Below, one piece after another: positions 21,294-31,545 of a stretch of 64,000 nucleotides of DNA. The notes under the pieces were generated by a model that saw only the letters and a list, made by a program, of their open reading frames with translations, ran no database searches and was not told where the DNA came from. The number at the start of each line of letters is the position of its first letter. The stretch's first letter is position 1. Source of the DNA: Heliocidaris tuberculata (Eukaryota > Echinodermata > Echinoidea > Camarodonta > Echinometridae); the NCBI GenBank assembly GCA_025618425.1, contig CM046836.1, positions 19,826,072-19,890,071 on the forward strand, read 5' to 3'. Both the position numbers and the translations under genes were made by a program.

Positions 21294-21576
21294 TCATTTG
21301 TTTTCAATGAATTTGTTTGGATCTGATACACCAGGGAAAATGGTGCTTACTACCTGGGGTTTCCTTTTTAACCATTCTTTGTAAATTATATAAGAATTGA
21401 CAACAGAAATGTCAACGAGATGCATGAAAAGAGTATTCCACCATTTGTCTGTTTTCCTCAGTACATTATATTTATTGATAAGTTGATCAGACGAATCTAT
21501 ACATCCCATACCTTCATTGTAATCTTTGATTATTTCAGGTTGTTTCACATCTTTGGATTCCCATTTTCCATCAACT
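21294..21576 (-). pseudogene. piggyBac-family transposase, C-terminal catalytic fragment
   Basis: The minus-strand frame reads KWESKDVKQPEIIKDYNEGM, then GCIDSSDQLINKYNVLR, then KWWNTLFMHLVDISVVNSY and ends in a stop at 21294. The NEGMGCIDSSDQ motif aligns with the third catalytic aspartate of piggyBac transposases (G-G-V-D-x-x-D-Q). The downstream KWW and D-I-x-x-V-N-S-Y are also family hallmarks. The N-terminal two-thirds with the first two aspartates is missing, and the fragment stops exactly at the TTAA boundary of a MITE. Dead relic. Confidence 0.8.
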
Positions 21577-21993
21577 TTAACCCTTTCAGGACAGGAATTA
21601 TTTAAGGGCTAAATTGATCACATTTTGTTCTTCAAATTGGCAATAATGATATTTTTCTTTTAGTGCTACATGGTTCTAATAAGGTGTGATGTTTTTTAAA
21701 ACAATATTCATGGTTAAAAATTTTGTTGAAAAGTTGCAAAATTGCCAATTTTGATGAAAAAAAACAAGGATTTTAAACCTTTCAATGTGTTGCCAATTTA
21801 AGGATTTTAAAGCTTATTCTTGTTTTAAAAATTCCTGGCATCAAACGCAATGTGGTCATGAAACAAAAATACATTAGTGTGTGCAGAAATTTTTGCTCTT
21901 TCTACTCATGCATCTGGTATATTTTTTAGAGCTCTGAATCAAAAGTTATTGAGCCAAACCACAAAATGTGGTCAGTTGTCTTGAAAGGGTTAA
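21577..21993. mobile_element. TTAA-flanked MITE, copy 2
   Basis: Same unit as at 2336-2751, bounded by TTAA at 21577-21580 and 21990-21993, with ends CCCTTTCAGGACAGG and TGTCTTGAAAGGG. It abuts the piggyBac transposase relic. Inserted between that relic and the P2RX7_C-domain gene. Confidence 0.8.
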
Positions 21994-22075
21994 CTCTTCT
22001 TTGTACATTGTGAACACTCTTGTGAACAGTGTTCAAAGAAATGATGAAAGTAGCTGATAACTGCATTTGGCCCCT

Positions 22076-23809
22076 TCAACATCTCACAGTCTCATCAGTC
22101 TCATCAGTCTCATCAGCCAGATAATTCACCTGCTTGGGTAAGCTCTCTACCACCACACAAAACACATGACATTTCATAGTTGTTTTGAAATATATGGGAC
22201 CTGGCTGTCGAGGATTATGAGGGTAGTGGAGTTGCTGAGCAAAATCAAAGCTATAATGAAAGGATACTGGCTTGGAATTTGGTTCAGATGGTTGAAGTTG
22301 TGTTATTCCAAGCTTTGTACATTGTGAACACTTTCCCTTGCCTAGAATTCCATGAACCCAATAAGTGAACATCCTATAGGCACAATATCTGTAGGACCTG
22401 TGAAATTGAAATATGCATAAACAGAAGGAGAAAAGGAAATTTGAACATGGAAATAAATTTAGCTCAAAACCTTAAATCCTCATTCATCTCTGAACAAGTA
22501 CCACTACAGGGGAGCGTTTCATCAAGCATTTTGTCAGTGATTTTTACTGACAAATTTGCTCTCAGCCAATCAGATGCAAGGATTTCAGTAGCTTATAACA
22601 CTTGTCGGAAAAAATATCTGACAAATCCTTTCATGAAACGCTCCCCAGATTCACCTAAAATTTACACTTGTGTTCAAACATTCCCATTTCCTGTGCATGT
22701 ACATGTGCATGTATTGTAAGTTGTAACATTTGAAATACATGTATACATATTCTAGTGCAGTATACATCTAGATTACTATGTGCCGTCACAGCAATTCATC
22801 CCCATGGAAACTGGTTTTACTGTTTCAAGACTGCCGAGTTTCTGTGATGACGGCAGTTGTTAAAAAATTACGAGTCTCCAGTTCCAACCCCCTGATTAAT
22901 GCCTAGTGTAAGGATTTCTTGTTTGGAACCATCGTTATGCTCTACATGATGTAAGTTATACCATGACATCATCACTTTGGTACTCCTTAAGTATTTCACC
23001 CTATCTGATCGTCTTGCATGATCTCATCTAATTTCACTCTGCCACACCACTGGTGGAGCTCCTGCACTTGAATCTCAACTGTCATTGTTTGTTTGTTTGT
23101 TTGTTTTTGTTTTTTCTGTTGCAAATTAGTTAAAAATTGATAAAGATGTCATTTTCAAAAGCTAGTAGGTACACGTGCACATGCACTGGTGTCAAATTTA
23201 GTTTTTCACACTCGTTCATTTTTCAGAGTTCTAATTTAAGTTAAGTTACTCTGATGATTTACTGCTGTACATGTATAGTTACCGAGTTTGACAAAGCCAA
23301 ACCTAAACTAAATACATGCATGAATTTTTACTTCAGTTAATATTACGGCTGTCTAGTTTAGTCCATTACTTAGTAGCAAGGGCAAACCAGGTACTGTCAC
23401 TGCACTGTGCGAATCAATTATTGAATATGATTTTGACCTACTCGCTATCGAGTTCTTCTGGCAGTCTCGCCCTATGTCCTCTGCAGTCCAATAGAGCGAC
23501 TAAAGCCGTCCTCAATACAGCCTTCTGTAGGCAGACTCTGCTAAAGTCCTCATTTCTTGTGATGCATGGTACCCCATCATCCAAAAAACGTCTGCAATTT
23601 GGAACTTCCTCACAGCACCGACACTGAATTGGTCTGTCAATAGGAGCACAGTTCCCGCACGAACACCAGTTACTATTAGCCATCCGATCGGGAAGCGGTG
23701 GAGGGGGGTCGCCTTCGTCAGATTCTGACTCGGTGCTGTTGTCTGTCTGTGTCCGTGCTTGCTCGCGTTGTTCTCTCCGACGAGCGGCCATCTCCTCTGG
23801 GGTAAACAT
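22076..23809 (-). CDS. P2RX7_C-domain protein, two exons, fused to a transposon-associated domain
   Basis: Exon 1 (ATG at 23809 to 23442) reads MFTPEEMAARRREQREQ, an acidic/proline linker, then a cysteine-rich block WCSCGNCAPID...CRCCEEVPNC...PCITRNEDF and VCLQKAVLRTALVALLDC. This matches the intracellular C-terminal (ballast, zinc-binding) domain of P2X7, which is widespread as a stand-alone domain in invertebrates. A GTAGGT donor and a TTTCACAG acceptor define an intron 22398-23441. The phase agrees (GA|G), joining LDSE to SYRYCAYRMFTYWVHGILGK, the expected domain end. The frame then runs on into QLQPSEP, SFHYSFDFAQQLHYP and GPIYF, and stops at 22076. That second part belongs to a family seen again at 41655-41960. 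It lacks the channel part of a P2X receptor. Confidence 0.55.
22509..22646. mobile_element. Small foldback MITE inside the P2RX7_C-gene intron
   Basis: Left end GGGGAGCGTTTCATCAAGC, right end its imperfect reverse complement TTTCATGAAACGCTCCCC. Total 138 bp, no coding capacity. The arms also pair through TTTGTCAG and CTGACAAA. Confidence 0.75.
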
Positions 23810-23837
23810 GGGTTCGAAGTTATAAGCTTGAACACTA

Positions 23838-24251
23838 TTAACCCGCTCAAGACAATTGACCACATTTTGTGGTTTGTCTGAATAACTTTTGATTCAGAGC
23901 TCTAGAAAATAGACCAGATGCATGAGCAGAAAGAGCAAAAATTTCGGCACACACTAATGCATTTTTGTTTCATGACCATATTGCGTTTGATGCCAGGAAT
24001 TTTCAAAACAAGAATAAGCTTTAAAATCCTTAAATTGGCAACACAGTGAGAGGTTCAAAATCATTGTTTTTCATCAAAATGGGCAATTTTTCAACTTTCC
24101 AACAAAATTTTTAACCATGAATATTGTTTTAAAAAACATCACACCTTATTAGAACCATGTAGCACTAAAAGAAAAATATTACTATTGCCAATTTGAAGAA
24201 CAAAATGTGATCAATTTAGCCCTTAAATAATTCCTGTCCTGAAAGGGTTAA
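23838..24251. mobile_element. TTAA-flanked MITE, copy 3 (inverted)
   Basis: Reverse-complement copy of the units at 2336 and 21577, bounded by TTAA at 23838-23841 and 24248-24251. It lies immediately upstream (minus-strand sense) of the P2RX7_C gene and could carry or disrupt its promoter. Confidence 0.8.
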
Positions 24252-25166
24252 CGTTAGGCATAGCCACAGGCATAGCACCTTCTTGAGCTGGATCTGGATG
24301 ATCCATCGTCACAAGTAGTAGCAAGCAAATATGTAACAAAAGTTAGATCTACGGTACCAATACTAAATAGTAGGCAGTCACAAAAGTCAATATTTTCGAG
24401 AAAAATAAAATAACCAATTGAAGGTAATAATACACCAGGCAGTAATGTCGAAACTAATAAAGTAACCTAGATTTTGCACTTCCGACGATAGAATTTGGTA
24501 AAGTAAAACGAGGTACGAGCTACATGTAGCTAGCTAGCGGCGCACGATCCAGACAAAACATAAACAACAGCTGGTATTGGTTGATAAATAACATGTTACT
24601 TTTTGTAGTACCATATTGTGTTTTAAAAACAAATAAAAAGCCATAAATTGAATCAAAATATTTTTTCTTTTAATTCAGATTTTATTTTAGCATTTTTAAT
24701 CATATACCATTCAATTTTAAGATTAATAATAATCAGAAATGAAAAAGTATGATGATGAACTGATGTACGAACGCGTACGTGCTCGTTTCCGGTGTACGAT
24801 AGAGAAAGCCTTCTGGTGCATCCTCGCTCCAATTAAAAGGTATTTGTCACGAGTTATATATATATATTTTGACAAAAAGGGATGCTTTTTATTACATATA
24901 AAAAAATATAAGCAACTCTTATTTTAACGTTACGTTAAAAATGCATTTGCTTCTACATTTTTTGTATTTTTTAAGTACATAAAAAAAACACTTTAGTTCC
25001 ATAGAGAATGACCATATAAGGAGTTATCCACAGATACATGTACGTCATCGTCCGGCGGGAGGCTCAAAATCATGGCTCCGCACAGTGCACTCGAGAAAGG
25101 CTGCAAAGGCCGGTGTAATTTCTGTTTTCTTTCTTTTATTAAATTTTTCTTTAGGACAACTCTTCA
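24252..25166. other. No gene recognised
   Basis: AT-rich sequence, a short palindromic TACATGTAGCTAGCTAGC stretch near 24520, and no supported coding segment. The 62-codon frame starting at 24739 has no recognisable features. Confidence 0.45.
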
Positions 25167-25167
25167 A

Positions 25168-25430
25168 TGGCGGATCCAGGTTTTAAAAAAAGGGGGGGTC
25201 CAAAGGGTGAGAAGTTATTCTGGCAAACGCAAGCGCCGAAGGCGCTAAGCGCCTCTATAGGCATATATATATATATATATATATTGCCTGTTTGACTATT
25301 TTAATGTTGAAATATAGTTGGGAGCGCGGAGCGCGCCACAAAAATTTGATAATACGAGCCTGAAAATGTCTTAGTTTGTACTGAAATTACATTTAATCTA
25401 TTAATATTACATGGAATTATTGTTTATTTG
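25168..25430. repeat. End of a dispersed DNA repeat (GGCGGATCCAG terminus)
   Basis: Begins ATGGCGGATCCAGG followed by an A-run and a G-run, then GGCGCTAAGCGCC and GAGCGCGGAGCGCGCC palindromes and a (TA)n tract. A GGCGGATCCAG terminus is found again, inverted, at 29157-29171. Such ends are common in marine invertebrate repeats; I associate them with non-autonomous DNA transposons but cannot assign the family. Confidence 0.5.
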
Positions 25431-26174
25431 AGATGGAAAATACATATAATGATTGCAAATTACCATCTTTTATCAAAAAGTGCGGGTATATTTGTACAGG
25501 CCAATCCCCCCCCGTACATCAGAACTGGGAGGGGGGTTAATGCATACCCCCATCCCCTCCGGGGTTTGCGCCATTGGACTGTATTAATATATATATTTTT
25601 TTTTAAAGTTTTCCCAGATTTTCCAGTCTGCATTGCTGTGCAGGAGCTCAGATGGCATGTGGCATCAACACAAACAGTCCAGTGAGACAAATAAGAATAA
25701 AATCTGGAGATATATTACTTGAGATTGGTTCTTCAATGTTGAAGTTGATAACCTAGGAATTGGGTGTGCGCATGCTGTACAAACACACTTTCTAAATTTT
25801 AGTGATACATGTACACATTTTACAGCAATGAAGAATTATTCACTAAATATCTATATTATCTCCTCCCATCCCTGAGATAACAATTCGCAAGTGTTTACAT
25901 CATCACAAGTTATAAATCACAAATCACAAAAGAACACAAAAAAGGGAAAGTTCCTTAGATTCAGGAGTTCACAATCAAGGCCAATCAACGACAGTACCAA
26001 TACCAGTTTTGCTGAAAATTCACAGGATTTAACAATCAACCACAGCATCTACTCATTAGGCAAAATAAATAAGTTTTGTATCACAAAACTAGTGTTGGTG
26101 CAATGTATCAGATTCAAGCGTTCCCAATCAACAACAAGAAAAAATATATCAAAAGTCCTCGGAGAAAACAAACC

Positions 26175-26210
<36 letters not shown>

Positions 26211-26360
26211 AGCACCTGTCATTACCTTTGAATTTCGTGACTTTGACCTTTTTGTTGACTCTGACAGACCTTTGACCTTTTGTGTGACTTTAAGTCTTGA
26301 CCTTCACAACTTTAACCTTTATATGGACACATGAAGTTCACTTCTTGCGATGTACAACCA
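25431..26360. other. No gene recognised; includes a 34-base poly-C
   Basis: Low-complexity G/C runs near 25505-25565 and an uninterrupted poly-C at 26176-26209. A 147-codon frame across the latter encodes a polyproline artefact. After the C-run, TTTGACCTTTTTGTTGAC and related words form a short degenerate tandem of TTTGACC units. Confidence 0.55.
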
Positions 26361-26362
26361 TA

Positions 26363-27737
26363 GGGTAGGTGTAGGGAATACCAGACCCTTAAGCACGTTT
26401 GCATAATTTGCATAAACATGAACACAGACACACACTAGTAAGGTTTACCAATGCTTTCAGCAACTCTTTTTATTTCTCAGGGTACCGAAATAATGACAAA
26501 AATTTGTTTACCTAATGAAATAATCTCCTTAATGACGTCATAGGTAAATGGTCCATTATTCCCTACCCATGAAGGTAATACGAGACCGCTACATTTTCAA
26601 CCGAAATCTCAAATATTTGTTGAGGAAAATGATATTTCGTTGGAAATGTAAATACCAATAAAGAATTGTTTTTTGGAGAGTATGTTTTGGTTTCATCAAA
26701 ATCTGTTGCAATTTTAACCAAAAATTTTATAGCATTTATCATCGGATAAATTTAATTACCATTTAAACGGCATTCAACATGTTCAATGTGCCGTTACTTT
26801 TGCCTCCGGCAACTTTACATTTTGTTGTTGATGATTTTAAGTACATCAGTACTGAACAATTGACAATGATAATTTTAAAGATTACAGAGAGTTGTAAAAT
26901 GACATTGAAATACGTCTTAAAAAGAAAGATGTAAAATGACGTTAAAACAACTTAACACATCCAACCAAACTCTAGTAATCTCATTATGCAGTGCAAAAAG
27001 GTGAAAATTTTCTTCATGCAGGTTTGAATTTGTTGAAATTTACTGTTGTTTAATGTTTAATTTGATTAGATGAAATAACAGGATGCATGTAATTTCATGA
27101 TGAGTCAAAAATTTCCATTTCATGACCTTAAGGCTTTTAAAATTTCAGATCTAAATTCAGCGTGTACCAACAAATATTGCTTAATTGCCTGGATATTTCT
27201 TTATCACCAATATTCTGAATATTATTTGATATTTTCTTTCAGTTTCATAAACATAAAAAACCCCTAGCAGCAAGCTTACACAAATTATCAGTGCACACAT
27301 TAATTATGCATAACATTAGTCGCCATATTGGTGGTCTTGTATTACCTACACAAATTGATTGGATGTCCTCATTGAGGTTCACTCTACCCACTCTACACTG
27401 TGCACAATGGTCAATTGACCAGTACAATAGTTCACCAACTTCATAATAATGTTATTAATACCATTTTTATAGCACACCTCTTTATAAGTTTAACACACCT
27501 ACGTTCCTTGAAAAACCAGTATTTATATCTACCGAAATTTTGAGCACGACAAACTCTTATCTTAGGAGATTGGTGAATATGAACTTGTTGATGAAAAGTT
27601 TACTGACAAAGTAAGCAGAAATGGTAACAGTGTACCTATATGGCACTAGAGCAATATTTTATTCCAAAGCCAGGGCAGACAGGACAGTTTTCTTCTGATG
27701 GTCCTGTATTACGGTCTTGTATTCCCTACACCTACCC
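26363..27737. mobile_element. 1.4-kb non-autonomous TA-flanked DNA transposon
   Basis: Terminal inverted repeats GGGTAGGTGTAGGGAATAC (left) and GTATTCCCTACACCTACCC (right) are flanked by TA on both sides (26361-26362 and 27738-27739), suggesting a Tc1/mariner-type target duplication. Versions of the terminal motif recur internally (AGGTAATACGAGACC near 26573, GGTCTTGTATTACCTACAC near 27332), so there are subterminal transposase-binding-like repeats. No transposase is encoded; the interior is AT-rich. Confidence 0.7.
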
Positions 27738-28091
27738 TATGTCAAAATCATACTTTGTTGGAGATGACCTTGACCTTGAACAAGATTGACAAAGATTGTC
27801 AAAAAATAATCACTTATTCCTATGATATAATAATATGATGTGCGAGTTTTTGCAGCAATAGACCAAATAAAAAGTTTGGTTTTGATTATCTACCATAGGG
27901 CCTGAAAAGGGGCATTCGACATTTGGCAACTTGCCAGGAGAGTTTTTTTTACACTGTTGAAAATCCTGTCAGGAGGGTTTTCGACAGTGTCGAAGAAATG
28001 GCTGTTCCACGAGTCCACCCTCTGCTTTATCAACACATAATCCAATTGGTCAATGTTATGATAGTGATTAACCCTTTGTTTTGAGATGCAG

Positions 28092-28201
28092 CTGTCCTAC
28101 CAAGACTCGCGTCGAAAGCATGCAGTCAACAATACCCTCGTTCCCTTCGCTCACTCAGGTTTTATTGACTTTACGCTTTCGCCTGAGTTTTGGTAGGACA
28201 G
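28092..28201. repeat. Nested inverted repeat (110 bp)
   Basis: CTGTCCTACCAAGACTCGCG at the left pairs with CGCCTGAGTTTTGGTAGGACAG at the right with a few mismatches. Inside, AGTCAACAATA pairs with TTATTGACT. No coding meaning; probably a short MITE or foldback. Confidence 0.6.
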
Positions 28202-28772
28202 TTACACCCTTAATAAGCACAGGATCAATCCCTATAAAATCAAAGTACTATCCTGTAAAGTTTGATGCTAACAGTCAGACAAACCAAAAACAAACTCACT
28301 TGGGAGAGGTAATGAGCCTTAGTCCTATATGGTGAAACATAATGACTGCTTTCTATCAGATTCACATGAGTTCAGGGTCAAAAACGGGCGAGTTTGTGAG
28401 ATTCACAGGAGACCTCAATTGACAACAAACAAAGATAAGCCCTAAAGGCTTTTGGGATCCAGACAGTATTAAAGGCATGCAAAAAAGTCTAAATATGTAA
28501 AGAAAAAATATACATGTATTTACACGATGAAAAAGAGAGGATAATAAATTGAGGGGGTGGGGTATGGTTTATAGTTTATAGGGTAAGTATGGTGAAAAGG
28601 GGGCTATAAAGGCACGTGTGTGTGGGGGGGGGGGGGGCATTTCCAATAATCCTTGTAAGTTTCGTGACGATCGGTCAAGGCGTTCAAGACTCTATTCCGG
28701 AAACGAAAATGGCTGAAGAAAAAAAAAATGACTGAAGAATAAAATGGCTGCTAATAGCAGCTTTTTTTTTCT
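28202..28772. other. No gene recognised
   Basis: Includes a purine-rich stretch from about 28530 and a poly-G at about 28625-28637. Around 28665-28760, GTTTCGTGACGATCGGTCAAG is followed by repeated AATGGCTGAAGAA words. None of this supports a gene. Confidence 0.45.
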
Positions 28773-29092
28773 TCAGACATTTTCGTTAAATGAATCTAGC
28801 TCTTGGTAAAATATGCACTTATCAAACATTCTGCGCTTGTTCCTTGTAATGAAAACTTCACATACTTTGTCCAAATCAATGTTCATGTCATGATTCATAT
28901 TCATCAGGGCAAGACCTGAGAGCCGATCCTCACACATGTTGTTGCGCAAGTATGTTGACACGACGCAAGCACGAAAATGACCTCTCCGCTTCACAACTTC
29001 CAATGGGAATAGTGCACCCTATCCTTAGCAAGGTCCGGATGTTTGGGAAGATGTCTTCATCTGCATATTGAAGACAGTCCACCAGATTAAGT
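28773..29092 (-). pseudogene. hAT-superfamily transposase, C-terminal dimerisation region, frameshifted
   Basis: Minus strand, from 29092: the frame reads LQYADEDIFPNIRTLLRIG, CTIPIGSCEAERSFS, then a shift to the frame reading STYLRNNMCEDRLSGLALMN and ending in a stop near 28773. The A-E-R-S-F-S and R-L-S-G-L-A-L-x-N motifs are the hAT C-terminal hallmark (as in ZMYM/p52rIPK-like transposases). One frameshift separates the two. The catalytic N-terminal part is absent, replaced by an A-run and a repeat terminus at 29095-29175. Confidence 0.75.
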
Positions 29093-29094
29093 GG

Positions 29095-29175
29095 AAAAAA
29101 AAAAAAAAAAAAAAAACGGCGCCAAAAAGGGGGGGTCCGGACCCCCGCGACCCCCCCCTCTGGATCCGCCTATGC
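29095..29175. repeat. Repeat terminus with A-run, G/C-runs and CTGGATCCGCC
   Basis: Inverted equivalent of the terminus at 25168. Starts with about 22 A, then a G-run, GGTCCGGACC, a C-run, and CTCTGGATCCGCC. It abuts the hAT fragment. Confidence 0.55.
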
Positions 29176-29266
29176 GCTTGGACCATTTTGTACAAATGCA
29201 TTTGTGTCATGGGTTTCGGTTTCCTTTAAGTACATGTAGTTATACTGTGGAGAGCCACATTTTGAT

Positions 29267-29473
29267 TCATGTGGGTGTAGTGATCGTTATATGAATTGTG
29301 AGATTTTCATAATTCACCAATACTAATCTTGCCCAATACTTTTGCGTGGCCAACGTCTGCCCAGGACATACATACATTAGAATCTGATTCTGACGGCAAT
29401 ATGCTGCTTCTAACTTTGCAGCATAGCGTTCGCGGGCGACGCGAGTCAACTTACCAGAATATTCATGAGACAT
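29267..29473 (-). CDS. Possible first coding exon, unrecognised
   Basis: An ATG at 29473 starts MSHEYSGKLTRVARERYAAK, continuing to AYCRQNQILM, where a GTATGT donor (about 29375) could end an exon. Composition is protein-like, but no family is recognised and no downstream exon was phased to it. Could be part of a degraded transposon gene. Confidence 0.25.
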   Translation of the reverse strand: MSHEYSGKLTRVARERYAAKLEAAYCRQNQILMYVCPGQTLATQKYWARLVLVNYENLTIHITITTPT

Positions 29474-29597
29474 TTTGAGTAAAAATTATCCGAAATCGCA
29501 AGGAATACTGTAGACTACAAGAAGAGAGCACTCAACTTCACAAGTCACAACAGCAAACGTACAAGGCTGAGCCAACTGTGGATGTCGCGACCGCACA

Positions 29598-30490
29598 CGT
29601 ATATGGAACGATAGTTGTCCAAAAATTCGATAAACCTAGTTTATCAATGATAAACAGGTTTTTCGCCGAGAATCCTAGCTTATCGAATTAATGAACCTAG
29701 TTTTTCAACAAGAACCCCGAATATCAAGTGATAAACCTAGTTTATCGAATTCTTTGAAAAACCTGGTTTATCAGTTTGATAATCCTAGTTTTTCAGTTCG
29801 ATAAACTAGGTTTATGAAATTTGATAATCCTGGTTTATCAGAACCCTGAATATCGACCGATATCACAGGTGTTTTGATAATCCTGGTTTTTCGATTCGAT
29901 ACACGTAGTTTTTCAATTTGATAAACTAGGTTTATCAATTTGATAATCCTGATTTATCTGAACCCTGAATATCGACAGATATCACGGGTTTTTTGATAAA
30001 CCAGGTTTTTCGATTTGATAAACCTAGTTTTTCAATTCGATAAACTAGGTTTATCAAATTTGATAATCCTGATTTATCAGAACCCCGAATATCGACTATC
30101 ACAGGTTTTTTGATAAACCAGGTTTTTCGATTTGATAACCCTAGTTTATCAAATCAAAAAACTAGGTTTATTAAATTCAATAATCTAGGTTTATCGAATT
30201 CAATAAACTAGGTTTATCAGATGTGATAATCCTAGTTTATCAGAACCCCAAATATCACGGGTTTTTTTGATAAACCTGGTTTTTTGTTCGATAAAACCTA
30301 GTTTTTCAATTCAATAAACTAGGTTTATCAAATTTCGGTTGATAAACTAGGTTTATCGTTTGATATTCGGGGTTGTTGTTGAAAAACTAGGTTTATCAAT
30401 TCGATAATCTAGGATTCTCGGCGAAAAACCTAGTTTATTGTTGATAAACTAGGTTTATCGAATTTTTGGACAACTATCATTCCATACCCG
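29598..30490. mobile_element. Palindrome-rich foldback element built of CCTAG motifs
   Basis: Left end GGAACGATAGTTGTCCAAAA and right end its reverse complement TTTTGGACAACTATCATTCC. The arms match for at least 170 bases. The whole unit is a field of short palindromic words: AAACCTAGTTT, AAACTAGGTTT, TTCGATAA and CCCCGAATATC, each repeated many times in both orientations. No reading frame. A second right end is at 31310-31545. Confidence 0.8.
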
Positions 30491-30635
30491 TGCATGGTAT
30501 TTTCGTAAATCGACCCTTGTTCAGGACTCGTGCTTTTAAAATTCTTCATACATATTTGATACGTATGGTAGGTAAAATATGAAATGGACTGTATAGAGAT
30601 ATTACTCATATAATAAGACCTACAATAAATCTTAC

Positions 30636-30872
30636 CATATCCAGCATTGGCACGTTCAAGTAAAAGAGAGCATTTCTCATCTGAAAATCTGGGAACAGGA
30701 CTCCCATCAGGAAGAAGGTAAGGAAGAATCCTAACTTTTTCAGCACGTGGACCCGGCTTCTTCTTCCTCTTCCTGGACGTTGGACCTAGATTCCAGTCCC
30801 TTCGTAAGGTTGACACTGCAGAAATGGCACCCTGAAGTGATTCTTGGAATACAGTTCTGCTGAGAAAGTCAT
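30636..30872 (-). CDS. Candidate internal coding exon, unrecognised
   Basis: Flanked on the minus strand by an excellent acceptor (TTTTATGTCTTTCAG) and donor (GTAAGATTT). It encodes about 79 residues: FLSRTVFQESLQGAISAVS, then WNLGPTSRKRKKKPGPRAE with a basic, NLS-like run, then ILPYLLPDGSPVPRFSDEK. No domain recognised. It sits between two copies of the palindrome-rich element and upstream exons are probably at 31.9 kb or beyond. It may belong to the disrupted gene at 31949-34535, but this was not shown. Confidence 0.4.
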
Positions 30873-31164
30873 CTGAAAGACATAAAACACACATGTATGT
30901 AACATATTCATTATCCATTAGTACACACTTTTTTTCTCCTATTATATAGGCCTATCTAATGCAAGGCTGACACTTGCACGACTTTTGGCCACGATTTTGT
31001 CGTGGCAAGTCGTGCCATTTTGGGGCACGAACTGGGAGGCTCCCGCACTGTTCACGACTAGTTCATGCATAGTTCACGACGAGTTCACGACGAGTTCACG
31101 AATAGTTCACGAATGCGTGCCCATCAGTGTCCATATTGACACGAACTGGCACAACAAGTTCACG

Positions 31165-31218
31165 CATAGTTTGCGCATAGTTTGCGCATAGTTTGCGCAT
31201 AGTTTGCGCATAGTTTAC
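31165..31218 (+). repeat. 11-bp minisatellite (AGTTTGCGCAT)
   Basis: Five tandem units with little variation, embedded in a region of other TTCACGACGAG-type repeats from about 31045. Chance open frames on the minus strand (CANYAQTMRKL repeats) come from this tract. Confidence 0.9.
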
Positions 31219-31309
31219 GCACTTCCCACATTGGCACGACGAGTTTGCGCAATTCGGACGGTGTCGTGCCGACTTGGGCACACCATATAAAAAGGGGGCC
31301 TCCCCAATC

Positions 31310-31545
31310 TTGGTTTTTTTTGATAAACCTGGTTTTTTGATTCGATAAACTTAGATTTTCAATTCGATAAACTAGGTTTTTCAAATTTCGGTTGATAAAC
31401 TAGGTTTATCGCTTGATATTCGGGGTTGTTGTTGAAAAACTAGGTTTATCAATTCGATGATCTAGGATTCTCGGCGAAAAACCTAGTTTATCGTTGATAA
31501 ACTAGGTTTATCGAATTTTTGGACAACTATCGTTCCATACACGTA
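31310..31545. mobile_element. Second right end of the palindrome-rich element
   Basis: Nearly identical to about 30260-30490, ending GGACAACTATCGTTCCATAC. Its terminus matches the left end at 29598 better than the nearer right end does, so 29598-31545 may be one composite element or a segmental duplication that captured the exon at 30636-30872. Confidence 0.75.

Noticed and set aside
25891..26334. 147-codon frame with a polyproline run
   Set aside because: The proline run is a 34-base poly-C homopolymer. The rest has no recognisable features or splice context.
29101..29294. Short plus-strand frame beginning with poly-lysine
   Set aside because: It is created by the A-run and G/C-runs of a repeat terminus.
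31096..31384. Frames with repeated NYAQTMRKLCA peptides
   Set aside because: Generated by the 11-bp AGTTTGCGCAT minisatellite.
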